Assembly (NCBI GenBank): GCA_005765155.1
Contig: VCCP01000005.1
Coordinates: forward strand, 5,022,001 to 5,086,000
Direction of reading: 5' to 3'
Source of the DNA: Zelopaecilomyces penicillatus
Taxonomy: Eukaryota > Ascomycota > Sordariomycetes > Hypocreales > Pseudodiploosporaceae
DNA: 64,000 nt
A program made the position numbers and the translations under genes. This document shows, piece after piece, positions 42,001-52,297 of this stretch. The notes beneath the pieces were generated by a model. The model was given only the letters and a program-made list of their open reading frames with translations. It was not told where the DNA came from and did not search any database. Within the stretch, counting starts at the first letter, position 1. Each line of letters starts with the position of its first letter.

Positions 42001-44695
42001 TGTGGGTGAGCCTCCGGCCATTGTTCGTCAGGATTCTGTCACTGAGGAGGTGGAGCTTTTGAGGTCGTCTACTGTGTCGCCTGCTTTATCGGTGACATCG
42101 GGTATGGATGATATGCATCGGCCCGTTAGTCATATTCAAGTAGAGGCATCCGATGAGCCGAGACGCGGTGACTTGGGTAATATGCAGGGCCAGAAGTCTG
42201 CTGCAAGTATTGCCTCTGCTAGAAGCTCTCAGAGAAATCTACCCCTGAGCAAACCATCGTCACCTCCACGGTCTTTTAGGTCTATATCTTCCCAAAAAGA
42301 GGAATTGAATGTTTCCATGCCTCGGCACGAAATAAACGCTTCGCCAAAACCTTTGACATCGACGTCTCCGCTACCAAGGCACGTGGCTAGTAGCCCTGAC
42401 CAGTCTTTGGTTACGGAGAGCCCGTTGCCACTGAGAATACCATCACAGTTGCAGTCAGGTGCTGCTACTCCTACGGAGAGACCACATAGTGATGTCCTCC
42501 CGAGGTTGCAACAGCAAGTTGCTATGATCACGCCAACGCAGACACCTCATAGTGATGTATTTCCAAGATCGCAACCGCTAGTTGCTCCGATTACTCCTAC
42601 GCAGACACCGCAGAGTGACTTTCTTCCGAAAGTGCAGCAGCAGGCGACTAGTATTTCTCCATCCCAGACACCACATGGCGATGTTCTCGCAAGGCCGCAG
42701 CAGCAAGTTGCCAGTAATTCTCCATCCCAGACACCACATGGCGATGTCCCCCAGAAACTTCAGCAGCATGCTGCTATGGGTACTCCAACACAGATCCAGA
42801 GTAGTTTCCCTCCGCCAGTGCAGCAGCATGTTGCTACAGCTACTCCAACACAAACTCAGGGTGGTTTCCCGCCACCATTGCAACAGCGAACTAGCCCTCA
42901 TCCGCCAGTCCAGGTATCACATAGTGGTTTCCCTCCAAGATTACAGCATCCAGGGACTACGACAACCCCGATGCAGGCCCCACAAAGTAGCTCTGTCTCT
43001 AACGCCCAAACACAACCTCAAGGTTACAGACAGCCCGGTATGGTTGGCTTTCAACACCCGGTGTATCAAGAGCAGCAGCCAGTGGACCCTCAGATGGTAG
43101 CAAACCGACAAGGGCAACCAAATCAGATGTATATGCAAAACGTTAGTCAACCTCCAATGCCAGCTCCAGCTCCATATTCACCTGCCAGCCAAGGGCCCTA
43201 TCCTGGGTCCATACATGGCTCTGATGGAGGACGTCCAGTCATACGGCTAGACAAGAATTCAAAGGGGGAGGGACAAGGCTCTCGATGGAAAGGACTGAAG
43301 AATCGTATGAATGAGCAGATGGCACAAATCTCGCAACAGCCAAACCATCAACGGCCTGAGAAGAAAGAGAGGGAAAAGGAAAAGGACAAGTTGTCAGCGG
43401 GCAAGATTCTTGGTGCTTTTAAGAGGGGTACTAAACAGCCGGGGCATTCTCCTAATCAGACGAGTGCTCAGCCAGCACAGCAGAGGCCCTATAGCCAGCA
43501 GTCTTCTCAAATGCAATGGCAGCAAACTCCGCCGCCTCAGGGAAATCCTAACCCTGTTGGCCAACCCTTGCCACCAATGGCACAGCCTCCAAGCATGAGG
43601 ATGCAGGCCGCACCATTGCCTTATCAGATGCCTCAGGGTCCAGGACAAAACATGGGCGGACAGACTCCAATCCCTCAGGGCCAATTTGGATCCTCCAACT
43701 ACATCGAACAGACGTATGAAGCGGTTCCCATTCCTCAAGGTTACAGTGCTGTTCATGGTGATGGCATGGTTGTGCCCTCGCCGTATAACCTTGGTCGTTC
43801 AACACCACAAAGCCAGTTTCCTTTTCAACAGCAACGGCAACAGCCATACATGGCTCAACAAAGCTATGGACACCAGCATCCAACTGTAAATGCAGGAGCG
43901 TATCATCAAGAATCGGTGCCACATCCACGGGTACAGAGCCAAAACACGGGGTTCTCGATGAGTAGCCAGACTAGTCGCGCTAGCCATGTGAGCGGTCTTT
44001 CAGACTCGAGTCAAGCATACCCAGCCTCCCGGGCGCTGAACATGGACAATCTTGGGGCAAATTCGCCTCGTCAGGATGCTTTGCCGTTGCGGAGTATTCG
44101 GTCTAGCATATCTGAGTCTCAGTATACGGGTGGTGATCGACATACACCAACCAATTCTGTTCGTGGATCTCAGCATATGGCAGTTGCTGAACAGTCCCCA
44201 AAACCCTCGGCCATCTATGCTCGAGAATCACCAATTGAAGACCGACGCTCTGCTTCTTTAAGCCCAGACGTAATTCAAGTGAGAGACCAGAGCAGCAGCA
44301 GCAGCAGCGAGAAGCAAGGGAAACGAACGGCGAATCTCGATGTGGACGTGAAAAAAGCACAGCAGCCTACAGAGGAGGACGATATCTACGATGCAACTCC
44401 ACGTGTTGTGCAAAATGATACGGGAGAGAGCGCCGCATCACCAAAACCGTTGCAGCTAGTGACGGGTACCAGCACGAAAGGCTCCATGGGTGGCTCAACA
44501 GCAAAGGAAAGGTCGCCGGTGGAGTTGGAAGACACGGAAGAAGCGCGAAAGCGTGCTATCAGACTGGACTCGCAGGAGGAAAAGATCTTTTACGACAAGG
44601 ATGACTTTGAGCCACAGATGAGCGCTACAAGCTATCCAGGTCAAGAGTGGAATCCTTATGGTGATGCTGAAGGCGGGGAGGGGGAAGATAGGTGA
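39065..44695 (+). CDS. Very large Pro/Gln/Ser-rich disordered protein, likely last exon of the preceding gene
   Basis: An open frame of 1876 codons begins at a TAG acceptor at 39064; the first in-frame ATG is only at 39206, although coding-like sequence (RSLSKSERRTSWGLGLGLKS) precedes it. Hence it is probably spliced to the 35693 gene rather than started here. It has a PPAPMP-type repeat (39935-40111), several RRSS and RRNS basic-Ser sites, about eight copies of a 21-residue Pro/Gln repeat (42467-42970), a basic patch KKEREKEKDKLSAGKILGAF, and a C-terminus EEKIFYDKDDFEPQMSATSY ending near GEDR. There are no membrane segments or enzymatic motifs. The conserved ends with long disordered middle suggest a scaffold, but no function can be assigned. 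Confidence 0.7.
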   Translation, partial: GEQSTPPPVQQQRSLSKSERRTSWGLGLGLKSKDDGPAPHDNDTNDEMADPKPAPPPQLPEQTSTSQFDPVPQSEPGPADRWKKVRCSAAAPAPVELDNTGNSMEKGPSPPGSPRRPTSDERPGSEHGGASILPPPSPPSNTVGLHREETEKYLAQHQNPTRVVGEKQPGGDWAVVSREPRSIQPQIVTMASSTQKAPVGPVAEDSGVGLSSQPHSQPQATTSDMPKRNSSFIGLPPIRRSSTFGLTSKARRATERFSLDDDSDEPPAGSAAHADPDPAQVSPEMEHAVLPPAPMPPTAALPPAPMPPAPMPHAPMPPAAMYHASMPHAPMPPVAMHHAPMPYAPMPPTDGFTNDSNVDTLVGARDSLSYKSGASFWQQEAFQGRLKLEGPPPSHQSPIHNPKRQSWGAQPVPPAVQPTNQPSNQPVMSNPIQRLPPGGAWKLEESHLSEPLHEVTRKRSGANNLNQEFMYGFDKETGLPSPMAAVTPSQQVPVRQRPDVPPSSAQRYPELFAQPPMQDPNRWAHGPPPPNQSQPNVPPDEMMVPRAQWNEYDLPGVGPPAGAEERGRSRRNSGIFKDIGARIARATSRERRNSRPPSGRPASANFNGDEASETNVAIEETHERKKKRASFMGLSSRRSSMDQGAQRRETFGGLRHSQTDLIAPGTPPHSSGERKRSFFGAAQHKLIPGGLNRASTSSLVLDSNHSAVGSEHTGRSTPQKKRLSSIAKMPGITGLFNRAKQEQHSDQGSQTPTAHSPAPGGQGDAADMDMSDLEPPRRGRSGTASSTDMVRPQSGRDEGSSRRSRQGSAMGFVSGMFGARSSSKSREQAPAPSFPAQSVHNQLDGSVPSPPPNAHRHSQLQMVATPPPAPTPGLGRARSSSFEATHSPPALVSVRQVSQPIGQQTRPSPLGQGAPMTTIDLPPQIPLDWAPQRSLQSSPALDRPPSSVERFMTPPEHPSSPAVWPTASPQLQSSSLRHSVGEPPAIVRQDSVTEEVELLRSSTVSPALSVTSGMDDMHRPVSHIQVEASDEPRRGDLGNMQGQKSAASIASARSSQRNLPLSKPSSPPRSFRSISSQKEELNVSMPRHEINASPKPLTSTSPLPRHVASSPDQSLVTESPLPLRIPSQLQSGAATPTERPHSDVLPRLQQQVAMITPTQTPHSDVFPRSQPLVAPITPTQTPQSDFLPKVQQQATSISPSQTPHGDVLARPQQQVASNSPSQTPHGDVPQKLQQHAAMGTPTQIQSSFPPPVQQHVATATPTQTQGGFPPPLQQRTSPHPPVQVSHSGFPPRLQHPGTTTTPMQAPQSSSVSNAQTQPQGYRQPGMVGFQHPVYQEQQPVDPQMVANRQGQPNQMYMQNVSQPPMPAPAPYSPASQGPYPGSIHGSDGGRPVIRLDKNSKGEGQGSRWKGLKNRMNEQMAQISQQPNHQRPEKKEREKEKDKLSAGKILGAFKRGTKQPGHSPNQTSAQPAQQRPYSQQSSQMQWQQTPPPQGNPNPVGQPLPPMAQPPSMRMQAAPLPYQMPQGPGQNMGGQTPIPQGQFGSSNYIEQTYEAVPIPQGYSAVHGDGMVVPSPYNLGRSTPQSQFPFQQQRQQPYMAQQSYGHQHPTVNAGAYHQESVPHPRVQSQNTGFSMSSQTSRASHVSGLSDSSQAYPASRALNMDNLGANSPRQDALPLRSIRSSISESQYTGGDRHTPTNSVRGSQHMAVAEQSPKPSAIYARESPIEDRRSASLSPDVIQVRDQSSSSSSEKQGKRTANLDVDVKKAQQPTEEDDIYDATPRVVQNDTGESAASPKPLQLVTGTSTKGSMGGSTAKERSPVELEDTEEARKRAIRLDSQEEKIFYDKDDFEPQMSATSYPGQEWNPYGDAEGGEGEDR
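39935..40111 (+). repeat. PPAPMP / HAPMP coding repeat
   Basis: About twelve imperfect units of PPAPMP, PHAPMP or PPVAMH in frame within the large disordered protein; the DNA repeats as CCTGCTCCAATGCCA-like units. Confidence 0.8.
42467..42970 (+). repeat. About eight tandem 63-nt coding repeats (21-residue Pro/Gln unit)
   Basis: Consecutive units of pattern TPTQTPHSDVFPRxQQxVAxI, the first five 21 residues long, later ones 20 and more diverged (PTQTQGGFPPPLQQ). The DNA units show the same period, so the array probably arose by duplication. Confidence 0.8.
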
Positions 44696-47600
44696 TGGAG
44701 GGTGTTTTCCATTATATATTAAGGCTGTCTCGTCAGATGGTCATTTTCTTTTTTGTATTGTCTTGTATACGCTATTTTCCTAATCACTCCTCTGTGTATT
44801 TGATATGTGATGGTATTTATGGCCGGATGGATTTGCTAGTCTTACATAATGTGATGGATCTTTGGATACTTGCCAAATATAATAGTGTATGTTAGTTGTA
44901 TACCCAGAGCTGTTGCCATTTATACATTGTATTTTTTTTTCATTATTATGGTGTTTGCATGCGGACGGACGTTCACTACATATATGTCATAGCCAGTGAA
45001 TGCAGTGTAGTATGACTTGCAATAAAAAAAAAACGACCGCTTCAACAATGATCATACCAGGGATGTGTGAGCCAATGGTCGTTTTACAACTGAACGTGCA
45101 TAATCCAATGCGTACAGTGGAATGAATACGAAGTTATTGAGGGGGAGCAAGGGCGGGTAGAACCGAGCTAGGGAGAAGGATGAAACTAGAGCGAACCAGT
45201 TGTAAGTGCCGATCATGCGCGTGCTGCGTGAAACCTCGTAAATCGAATGGATGCGACAGAGATGGTAGCAGGCCAATTGGTTGCCAATTGATGATTTGGA
45301 TGGTTTGGGGGTGGGAAGAATGGCATGAATACGAACTGGGGTGGTTTGAAGTGAAGGGTAGGTAAGCTTGAATACGAACAAGACTTGGCAGTTCACGACG
45401 CATTGGGTCTGCATACAGGACGGAGGGGTTTATCTTGGTTTGAAGTAGGGAATGTTAGGCAACGGATTGATTGGTATTGCTACTACGTGCTGCATAAGCC
45501 TAGAGATGGCCTTTTGACTGCGTTTGACAAAGATGGACGAAAGGAGCTGTGGGGTAATAAAGTGACAGGTATCCATGTAATTATACAGTTACAGTTAGAG
45601 GACAGCTCCAGTAGGCTGTGAATGGTGTTTTGCACTATCTGTCGTAGCTGAGCTCTAGCAGCGGGGTTTTCTTCAAGTCACGATTGATAAAGCCAGTTGT
45701 TACTTTGTCCCCCATTTTCAATGAATGTTCAGCTTTGTGCAAGGATAGGGTACACACTATTGACGAGCGCATGATGGACGGGACAGTGAATGCGAACGGG
45801 AGCATGAACACCAAGGGAATAAAATAGTCTGGGCATTGACAGGTAGAGAGAGCTGGATGCGAGAGGGGAGACCCGGAATCTAGATGCCCGGCATAGCCAC
45901 AACACGTTTTATTACGCGCGTGGGAGAGCGTGGGAGAGAAGCAGTTAGGTTAGTAGCGAGCTTTAGTCCACGCCAGGCCAGATGAGGGAGGGATCTGTCC
46001 ATTGTTTGGGAATGGCGTCATAGAGGGATGAGGGATGTTGACGCAAGCAAGCATTCCATCAAGTGCAATACATCATCCAACATTGTATTACTATCAACAA
46101 GGTGCAGGTTCATCAACTACCCCTCAACAACATCCCAATCAGCATCTGAAAAGCCTCCCTTTACAGCGCTAATGCCAGCCAGCGGATACGATGCAAAATA
46201 TAATACTCCGCACACCACGCTATGTTGGAAATAGTCACACACACAATGACGACAGAGAGTGAGGAGAGAGAGGGTGAAAAAGAAAGATGGACGGGCGGCT
46301 ACAGCAGCTACAGCAGCTATCCGAGGGATACAGGGGCATGGGCGCCGCGTAGGCTGTGAAGGCGCTGTGGATGCGCTACGACGCTGCAGGTCCAAGGGCT
46401 AGGCGGCTACCTGGGCATGGGATATCCTAGATACGGGATCGGATAGGCTTCAGCCGGTCAGTAGTTTTGCATGTTTTCCCATTAAAAAATAATGCTCTAT
46501 AGTTCTGTTTGCTGTTGGATCTGCTCTCGACGGATCATTGTGATATCCGCCCTTTGTCCACATTGTTCTCTTTCTTTCTTTCTTTGATTCATTTTTTCTT
46601 CATCTCATTTCCTCAGCCTTCAAAGGCAAAGACAGGAATCCCACCGTGGCAGTGGATATACAACACAGGGCTGATTTTAAATCTCACGCCCTCAGCCCGC
46701 AACCTGCGCCGTGCCCCCCTCTGTTCCTGAATACCAGTGATGCGGTAATACCGTTTTGCTTTCTTTTTGATGTCCATTTCTCTTTCCTGTTATGGCGAAT
46801 CGCTCTTCGGTATAATTTCATCTTTTGTTTTGCTCGGTTCCCGCCCCAAGTAATAATACAAAGAAAAAAAAGAGTAAATAAATACCACCTCGCCAGGTCC
46901 AGAATTGGCCCGCCCCCGGATTTGGTCTGGTCTAGAACTGCTTGTGTTTTCTTACAAACTGTTGTATGTTTGCCGGATAATTATTATGTGACATGATCTA
47001 TTTGGCTGGCTATTCTTTTCGGCTGAGTGTTAATACACCACTGTACCTCAGGTCTAGATTGGCGAATGAGGCCATCTTTGCCACCTCCATCGGTCGGCGC
47101 CGGTACCCAGTTCCCGGGGTGTGTCTGTCCGCCGTCTCTGTATCGGAGAGTCTGTGTGTCTGTCTGTGTGTCTCCTTGGCATACCGTACAAAGTACGCGT
47201 GTTTGCATGAGAGGCTAACGGGCAGACTAACAGCCAGACTAACGGGTGACGCCTCGTTTTCTCGCTGGAGAGAGTGTGGCGCTGCTCGTCTGGGCGCTTG
47301 CCGAGTTTTTTCGTTTTCGTCATGTTCCGCCTGCCCGTCGGTCGGTCGCCAAAAAGCTTGTGCAACAGCTCGTGACATGATCTGTGTCTGTGTGTCTAGT
47401 CAGTTGGTTATTTTGACGGGAAAAAGAAAAAGACTCTCCCACACACGAAGCCGAGCAGGCAGCTTTCTTTCTTACTAAGGCACCCACTCACTGGAAGAGC
47501 TGAGCTGAGTGAGTTGTGCTGAAGCCAAGCTGTGCTATGCATGCTCTGCTGTGCTTGCTGTGATACCGTCCGTGCTTGTGCTGCGCTGTGCTGAGCGGTG

Positions 47601-48694
47601 CTGCGCTGGCTGGCTGTCGTTGGGTACCTACAGGCGCACCTGTGCTGCACCAGGTACATCCACATGCACTGTACGGAGTAGGCGCTGGACACGTCCCCTG
47701 TAGCGCCCCCCCTGCAATCCAGCCATACCCCCCTGCACAACTCCATGCAGACACTTGCCTTTCACTAAAAGCGCCCAAGGCTGCCGCCTCGTTCTTCGCC
47801 GCTGGCGCCGTCTAGGAAACTCTACACACCTACTATCACTCCCACTTCCCCACCCGCCGTTTCTCCTCAAAGACAAAACGACAAAGAAAGACAAAGACGT
47901 CGGAACGCTGGCGATACCTTGGTTGCTTGCTTGCTGCTAGTGCTGCGGTCTTGCTTGCGACGGGGGGAATAACCGCCGTTAATCCAGCCGTCATCTATCG
48001 TCCAGATATACCTACCTACTGTACATGCAGACACACACCTTCACACCTTGTCCCTGCATCGTCCGTCATCGCGCTCTGCTCTGCCTTTGCATTTAGACTT
48101 TGCCTCTTGGCCTTTTGTCCCCTCCATTCTCGGCTCCCTTCTTTTCGTCTTCCCCAGTCCATCCATCCATCCATCCTGCTTTCCCCTTTGCCTCAAGTCT
48201 CGCCATCCCTCCCTCACAGCGCACGGGTAGCCTGAGCATTACTCCGTTTGTGCACGGAAACACGACGACAAACACGGCATAACTTACGAGGCCTCAATTC
48301 CACCACCTAATTCGCAGCCTTCTTCTCTCATCTCCTCGCCCGCCTCGCAAACCCAAAACAGAGGCTCGTCATCCCGACACCGAAGCAGCCAACACAGCAA
48401 AAATCATCGGAAGCGATTGCGCTTCTAGAGGAGGCATCTAGCTTGCAAAGCCCGCCTCTGGGCAAGATCCGGAACCATGGACTCGTACGTTTGTTGCACT
48501 GCTGCACCCACCCCCTTTGCCGCTCCGACCACAGTCGAGGCTTGACACAGTTCACCCATCCCGTCAGCACTTGTCTCACTCGGTTTTCTCCCATCCGTCA
48601 CGTCGTCGTCGCGGTTGCCCGTCCCTGTTCCCGTCCTTCCAATCCTTATTTCTCGCCATGCCACGATTTGCTCCTGCACCGCTTCTAGACCACA
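44696..48694. other. Long 4-kb intergenic region upstream of sec2
   Basis: No gene can be supported, although several ORFs of 90-160 codons occur on both strands without family resemblance. Content changes along it: AT-rich 3' flank to about 45060, mixed DNA to 46500, GT-rich repeats (TGTGTGTCTGTCTGTG) at about 47145-47175, three 12-base AGACTAACGGGC-like units at 47213-47250, a GCTGTGCT-rich patch at 47505-47625, then a CT-rich leader from about 47990. The last 0.7 kb is probably 5' UTR of sec2. Confidence 0.5.
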
Positions 48695-50803
48695 ATGGCG
48701 ATGGCTACTGACCGACCCTCCAGCTTCATACACGTCTCTTCCACCTGGTCCCAGCATCATTCGACAAAGCCGGCCCGCGCATTCGGTCATGTCCGCTCTC
48801 TGTCCTCGCTGCCCAGTACGACGCCTTCTTCGCCTTCCTATAGACCTCGACCACCACCAAAGTCGCCATCCACCTCCCAGCTGCCCTTCTTCTCGCTCTC
48901 ACCAAAGGCAAACTTCTTCCCCAACAATGAGATGAGCACCTTGCCCGACCCCCGAACGCGCGCCCTGAGCCCTTCCGAAGATATCCGAGAAGTCAGCGGC
49001 AGCCCCAGTCCCAGTCCCAGTCCTGCTCTGCCTCAACATCCCGACTTGAGCGACGAGGTTGCTACTTTGAGCACCAAGCTCATCAACGCCATCAACCATC
49101 AGACCGTACTTGACGACACCATCTCGGCCACACGTCATGAGCTGGAATCCGCCAATGGACACATCAGAGAGCTTGAGGCACAGCTTGCCTCCCAACGAGA
49201 AATGATGTCTGGAGACGTTTGGGTCCGCCGCTCCACTCTAGACACCGAGAGGAAAGCCATGCAGGCTGAGAAGCGCACCATGCAATCCAGAGTGGCAGAG
49301 GAGGCTGCTAAGCGTGTCGAGACCGAAAAGGACAAGCGCAAGATTGAGCAGGAGCTTGAGAATTTAACCACGGCTCTCTTTGAGGAGGCCAACCGAATGG
49401 TGATTGGAGCCAAGGAGGAGGCAAAGGCGCAGCACGATGCCCTGCAACGCAAGAATGACCAGCTCAAATCACAGCTGGCCGACTCTGAAAGCTTGCTCAA
49501 GTCGCAGCAAGAGCAGCTATCGGAGCTTAAGCAGGTCATGGAATCCATGGTCATTGAACGCGACGATCAAACAAGTGCCACCGCCCCTTCATCACCAGGT
49601 ATCTCCAAGTTTGAATCCAAAGAGGACATGCGATCTCTACCGGACGGCTTCACTGCCCCCTCGGCTTTCAATTTTACCGACAGCCCAGTGCCCGCTCCAC
49701 CAACCAGCTTTAGTCATCTTGTTCAGCCTGTCTTGCGAAACGATCTCGCCTCGTACGATGACTTCCTAATCCTTGCTCGTCTGTCTCGGAAGCGCACCGG
49801 CAGCCGTGTCTCCTCTGGCTCACTCGGCGGACTGCCTTCCTTGTCTCTTGGACTCGGCGGTTCCACCTCGAGTGCCCACCTCACCAACTCATCCACTCCA
49901 TCTTTGGCCATGTCGTCTGGTGCGGCTACTGCTAGCGCCCCCCAATCTCCCAATACGCCTGCTTCCATGACCAGCAACAGCTCCAACAACGCATCAGGCC
50001 TCCCCATTCCCAACCTCAAGGATACACGCTTCTTCAAGCGTATCATGACCGAGGATGTGGATCCAACTCTGCGCCTTGATACCGCCCCGGGACTGTCGTG
50101 GTTAGCTCGGCGCACGGTCTTATCATCAATTATTGACGGATCTTTATTTGTTGAACCTGTCCCTATGGGCTCCACCACGGCTACCATTGCGAAGCCTCAG
50201 TTCAGTCCTTGCTCCCTATGCGGAGAAAGCCGCAGGGATACGACCTATTTGCGAACACATCGCTTCCGCACAAGTGAGACCGACTCTGCCCAGCGATATC
50301 CTCTATGCAGCTACTGTCTTGGTCGTGTTCGCTCAACTTGCGACTTTTTGGGTTTCTTACGGATGGTAAAAGACGGGCACTGGAGAGCCGATGACGAAGA
50401 CCACGAGAAAGCAGCGTGGGAAGAGAGCGTTCGTCTAAGAGAAAGCATGTTCTGGTCTCGCATTGGTGGAGGCGTTGTTCCAGTCAACCTGGCCGAATCT
50501 ATGGGGGATGCCCGCAGTCGACGGCCGAGTCAGGACCAGGTCGATTCTTCAGAAAGCGGATCGGCCGATAAGAACATCGCGAGTGTCGTGGACATGGTTC
50601 TCTCGGGCGAAGAAGATGACGACGATGAGAATCATGGCGGCCCCCTCAAGCGGAAAACACCTGTGGCGGAGCCTTATACGCCGCCCGAGCAAACAGAAGG
50701 CGGCATAAGCCTGCGTAATTCCAAATTTGCTCTCGCTGTGGACACCTTCAGCAACAAAGGCACTGAGGGTACGCATGGTTTATCTATTACGACTCAAAAT
50801 TAA
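48695..50803 (+). CDS. sec2: Rab guanine-nucleotide exchange factor Sec2 (Rabin-like)
   Basis: A single long exon of 702 codons. Residues about 115-290 form a coiled coil containing the Sec2/Rabin exchange signature LENLTTALFEEANRMVIGA at about 221-240, which opens the Rab GTPase Sec4 on secretory vesicles. The C-terminal half has FFKRIMTEDVDPTLRLD, a CSLCGESRRDTTYLRTHRFR and CSYCLGRVRSTCDFLGFLRM pair with two CxxC motifs, as in fungal Sec2 homologues. In the cell it drives exocytosis at hyphal tips. The start at 48695 is the first ATG of the frame. A small upstream exon (ATG at 48478, donor GTTTGT, acceptor TCTAG just before 48689) would add seven residues in phase and cannot be excluded. 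Confidence 0.88.
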   Translation: MAMATDRPSSFIHVSSTWSQHHSTKPARAFGHVRSLSSLPSTTPSSPSYRPRPPPKSPSTSQLPFFSLSPKANFFPNNEMSTLPDPRTRALSPSEDIREVSGSPSPSPSPALPQHPDLSDEVATLSTKLINAINHQTVLDDTISATRHELESANGHIRELEAQLASQREMMSGDVWVRRSTLDTERKAMQAEKRTMQSRVAEEAAKRVETEKDKRKIEQELENLTTALFEEANRMVIGAKEEAKAQHDALQRKNDQLKSQLADSESLLKSQQEQLSELKQVMESMVIERDDQTSATAPSSPGISKFESKEDMRSLPDGFTAPSAFNFTDSPVPAPPTSFSHLVQPVLRNDLASYDDFLILARLSRKRTGSRVSSGSLGGLPSLSLGLGGSTSSAHLTNSSTPSLAMSSGAATASAPQSPNTPASMTSNSSNNASGLPIPNLKDTRFFKRIMTEDVDPTLRLDTAPGLSWLARRTVLSSIIDGSLFVEPVPMGSTTATIAKPQFSPCSLCGESRRDTTYLRTHRFRTSETDSAQRYPLCSYCLGRVRSTCDFLGFLRMVKDGHWRADDEDHEKAAWEESVRLRESMFWSRIGGGVVPVNLAESMGDARSRRPSQDQVDSSESGSADKNIASVVDMVLSGEEDDDDENHGGPLKRKTPVAEPYTPPEQTEGGISLRNSKFALAVDTFSNKGTEGTHGLSITTQN

Positions 50804-52297
50804 TGACTCAAGTCTGCCAACCTCCGCACAACCCTTATGCTATCAAGGCGATCTGAGTCTTTGATTTCTTCTCTCAGACTCGCTTACTACTTTGATCGGT
50901 ACCGTTTTTTTAATGTAATATGTGTATATTATGGCCCTTTGGCCTGGGTTATTTGTTTGTGGCTCTCCGAGTGACCAAACATGCTACAGCGGATCGGCGT
51001 TTGAGGATGTTGCAACGATGGATGGAAACGAGCCGATATATCGAAGCTGAATGACGGTCGGACTAACGCATCCTGGTTGTGTTTTCATTTTTTTTAACTT
51101 CCGTTTCTCTTTTGTCCTCTCTGCATGCCGTTTTCGTTTTATCTCTTACTTTTCGTTCTTAGTCATTTTTTCCTTTTCATCTTCATTCACATCGAAAGCG
51201 GGCGTATCTTGGGCATTGGGGTTCAAACGAAGAGAGGCAATTGCATGTTTATAGAAGGGGCTAAACGCAGCGTGACTGGAGGCATTGTTTTACCTGAATT
51301 TTTTCGAAACTGCCAGCGCGTTGTCAAGGGATTGATTGGGTGGGTTGAAAATAAAAAGGGAGGGCAATGTTCTCCCGATGATGGCTCCCTGACGGCATAA
51401 TATAAAGGATACGACGTTTTTTAATATCATACCAATTTGACATTCAAGCTTGTGTGTATGTGTATGCGTTTGTGTTTGTGTTATTGAATATGATGTTGTC
51501 TAGTAGGGAATTACAACAGGCTGGGATGTTGATGAAATTTCAACTTTGGTAGGTGGTTGTATCTCCTAACATGACTCTGTAAGAGAAACGACAATGGATT
51601 TAGTTTATATTGAGATGAGGATAGCTGTTAATGGTAATCAATCCAGTCATTTCCATTCATTAAGAGGTATAATGGAGACATGCTAACAGTCAGGCAAAAA
51701 AAGCATATTTGATTGTGAAACTCATTTTTTCCATTGCAGTAAGAGAAAGGAGAACGTCTTTTGTAGAAAAAGAGACTTTTTGGTGTACATGATGTAAGAA
51801 AATGAAACTAACACATAGAGAGAGAAAACATGCAATGTAAGTGGATGGATAGATGGTTATCTCCCCATATATTCCTTTTTTAAAAACCTCCGTGACCCAA
51901 TTATCTCCCCTTTTCTTCCTTCATCCCCACCATACACACCACTGTATCATTTCCGTCAGGAATTATGTTTTTTTTTTCATTGATTAGGAAGAGTACGCCA
52001 GTGGTGATACAACCCATGTTCCTTCACTTTGCACAAATAGCCAAAACACCATTTTTGCAAAAGCAGAAAAACATGAAAGTGATCTGGACATGACACGTTT
52101 GATGAAGAAAATGATACCGGGCCATTTTTGTTTGTGTTCTTTTGGGAACTTGGGGATTCAGTGACCCTTCTTTTCATGTCTCAGCTCACCCAGCTGCTTC
52201 GGACCCGCCAAAGCTGGGCGTGTCTTTTTGCTGCAATTTAAAAACAGCACAAGAAAGTGAGAGAAAGGTCCACAGCTCATTAAAACGTCGTCCACAT
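50804..52297. other. Convergent 3' intergenic region, sec2 / pmt1
   Basis: 1.5 kb, increasingly AT-rich with T and A runs (for example 51967-51979). No ORF of interest and no RNA gene recognised. Confidence 0.5.

Noticed and set aside
45052..46395. Minus-strand ORFs of 120 and 92 codons in the sec2 upstream region
   Set aside because: No family resemblance, no supporting splice structure, and codon content like non-coding DNA; kept only as part of the intergenic note.
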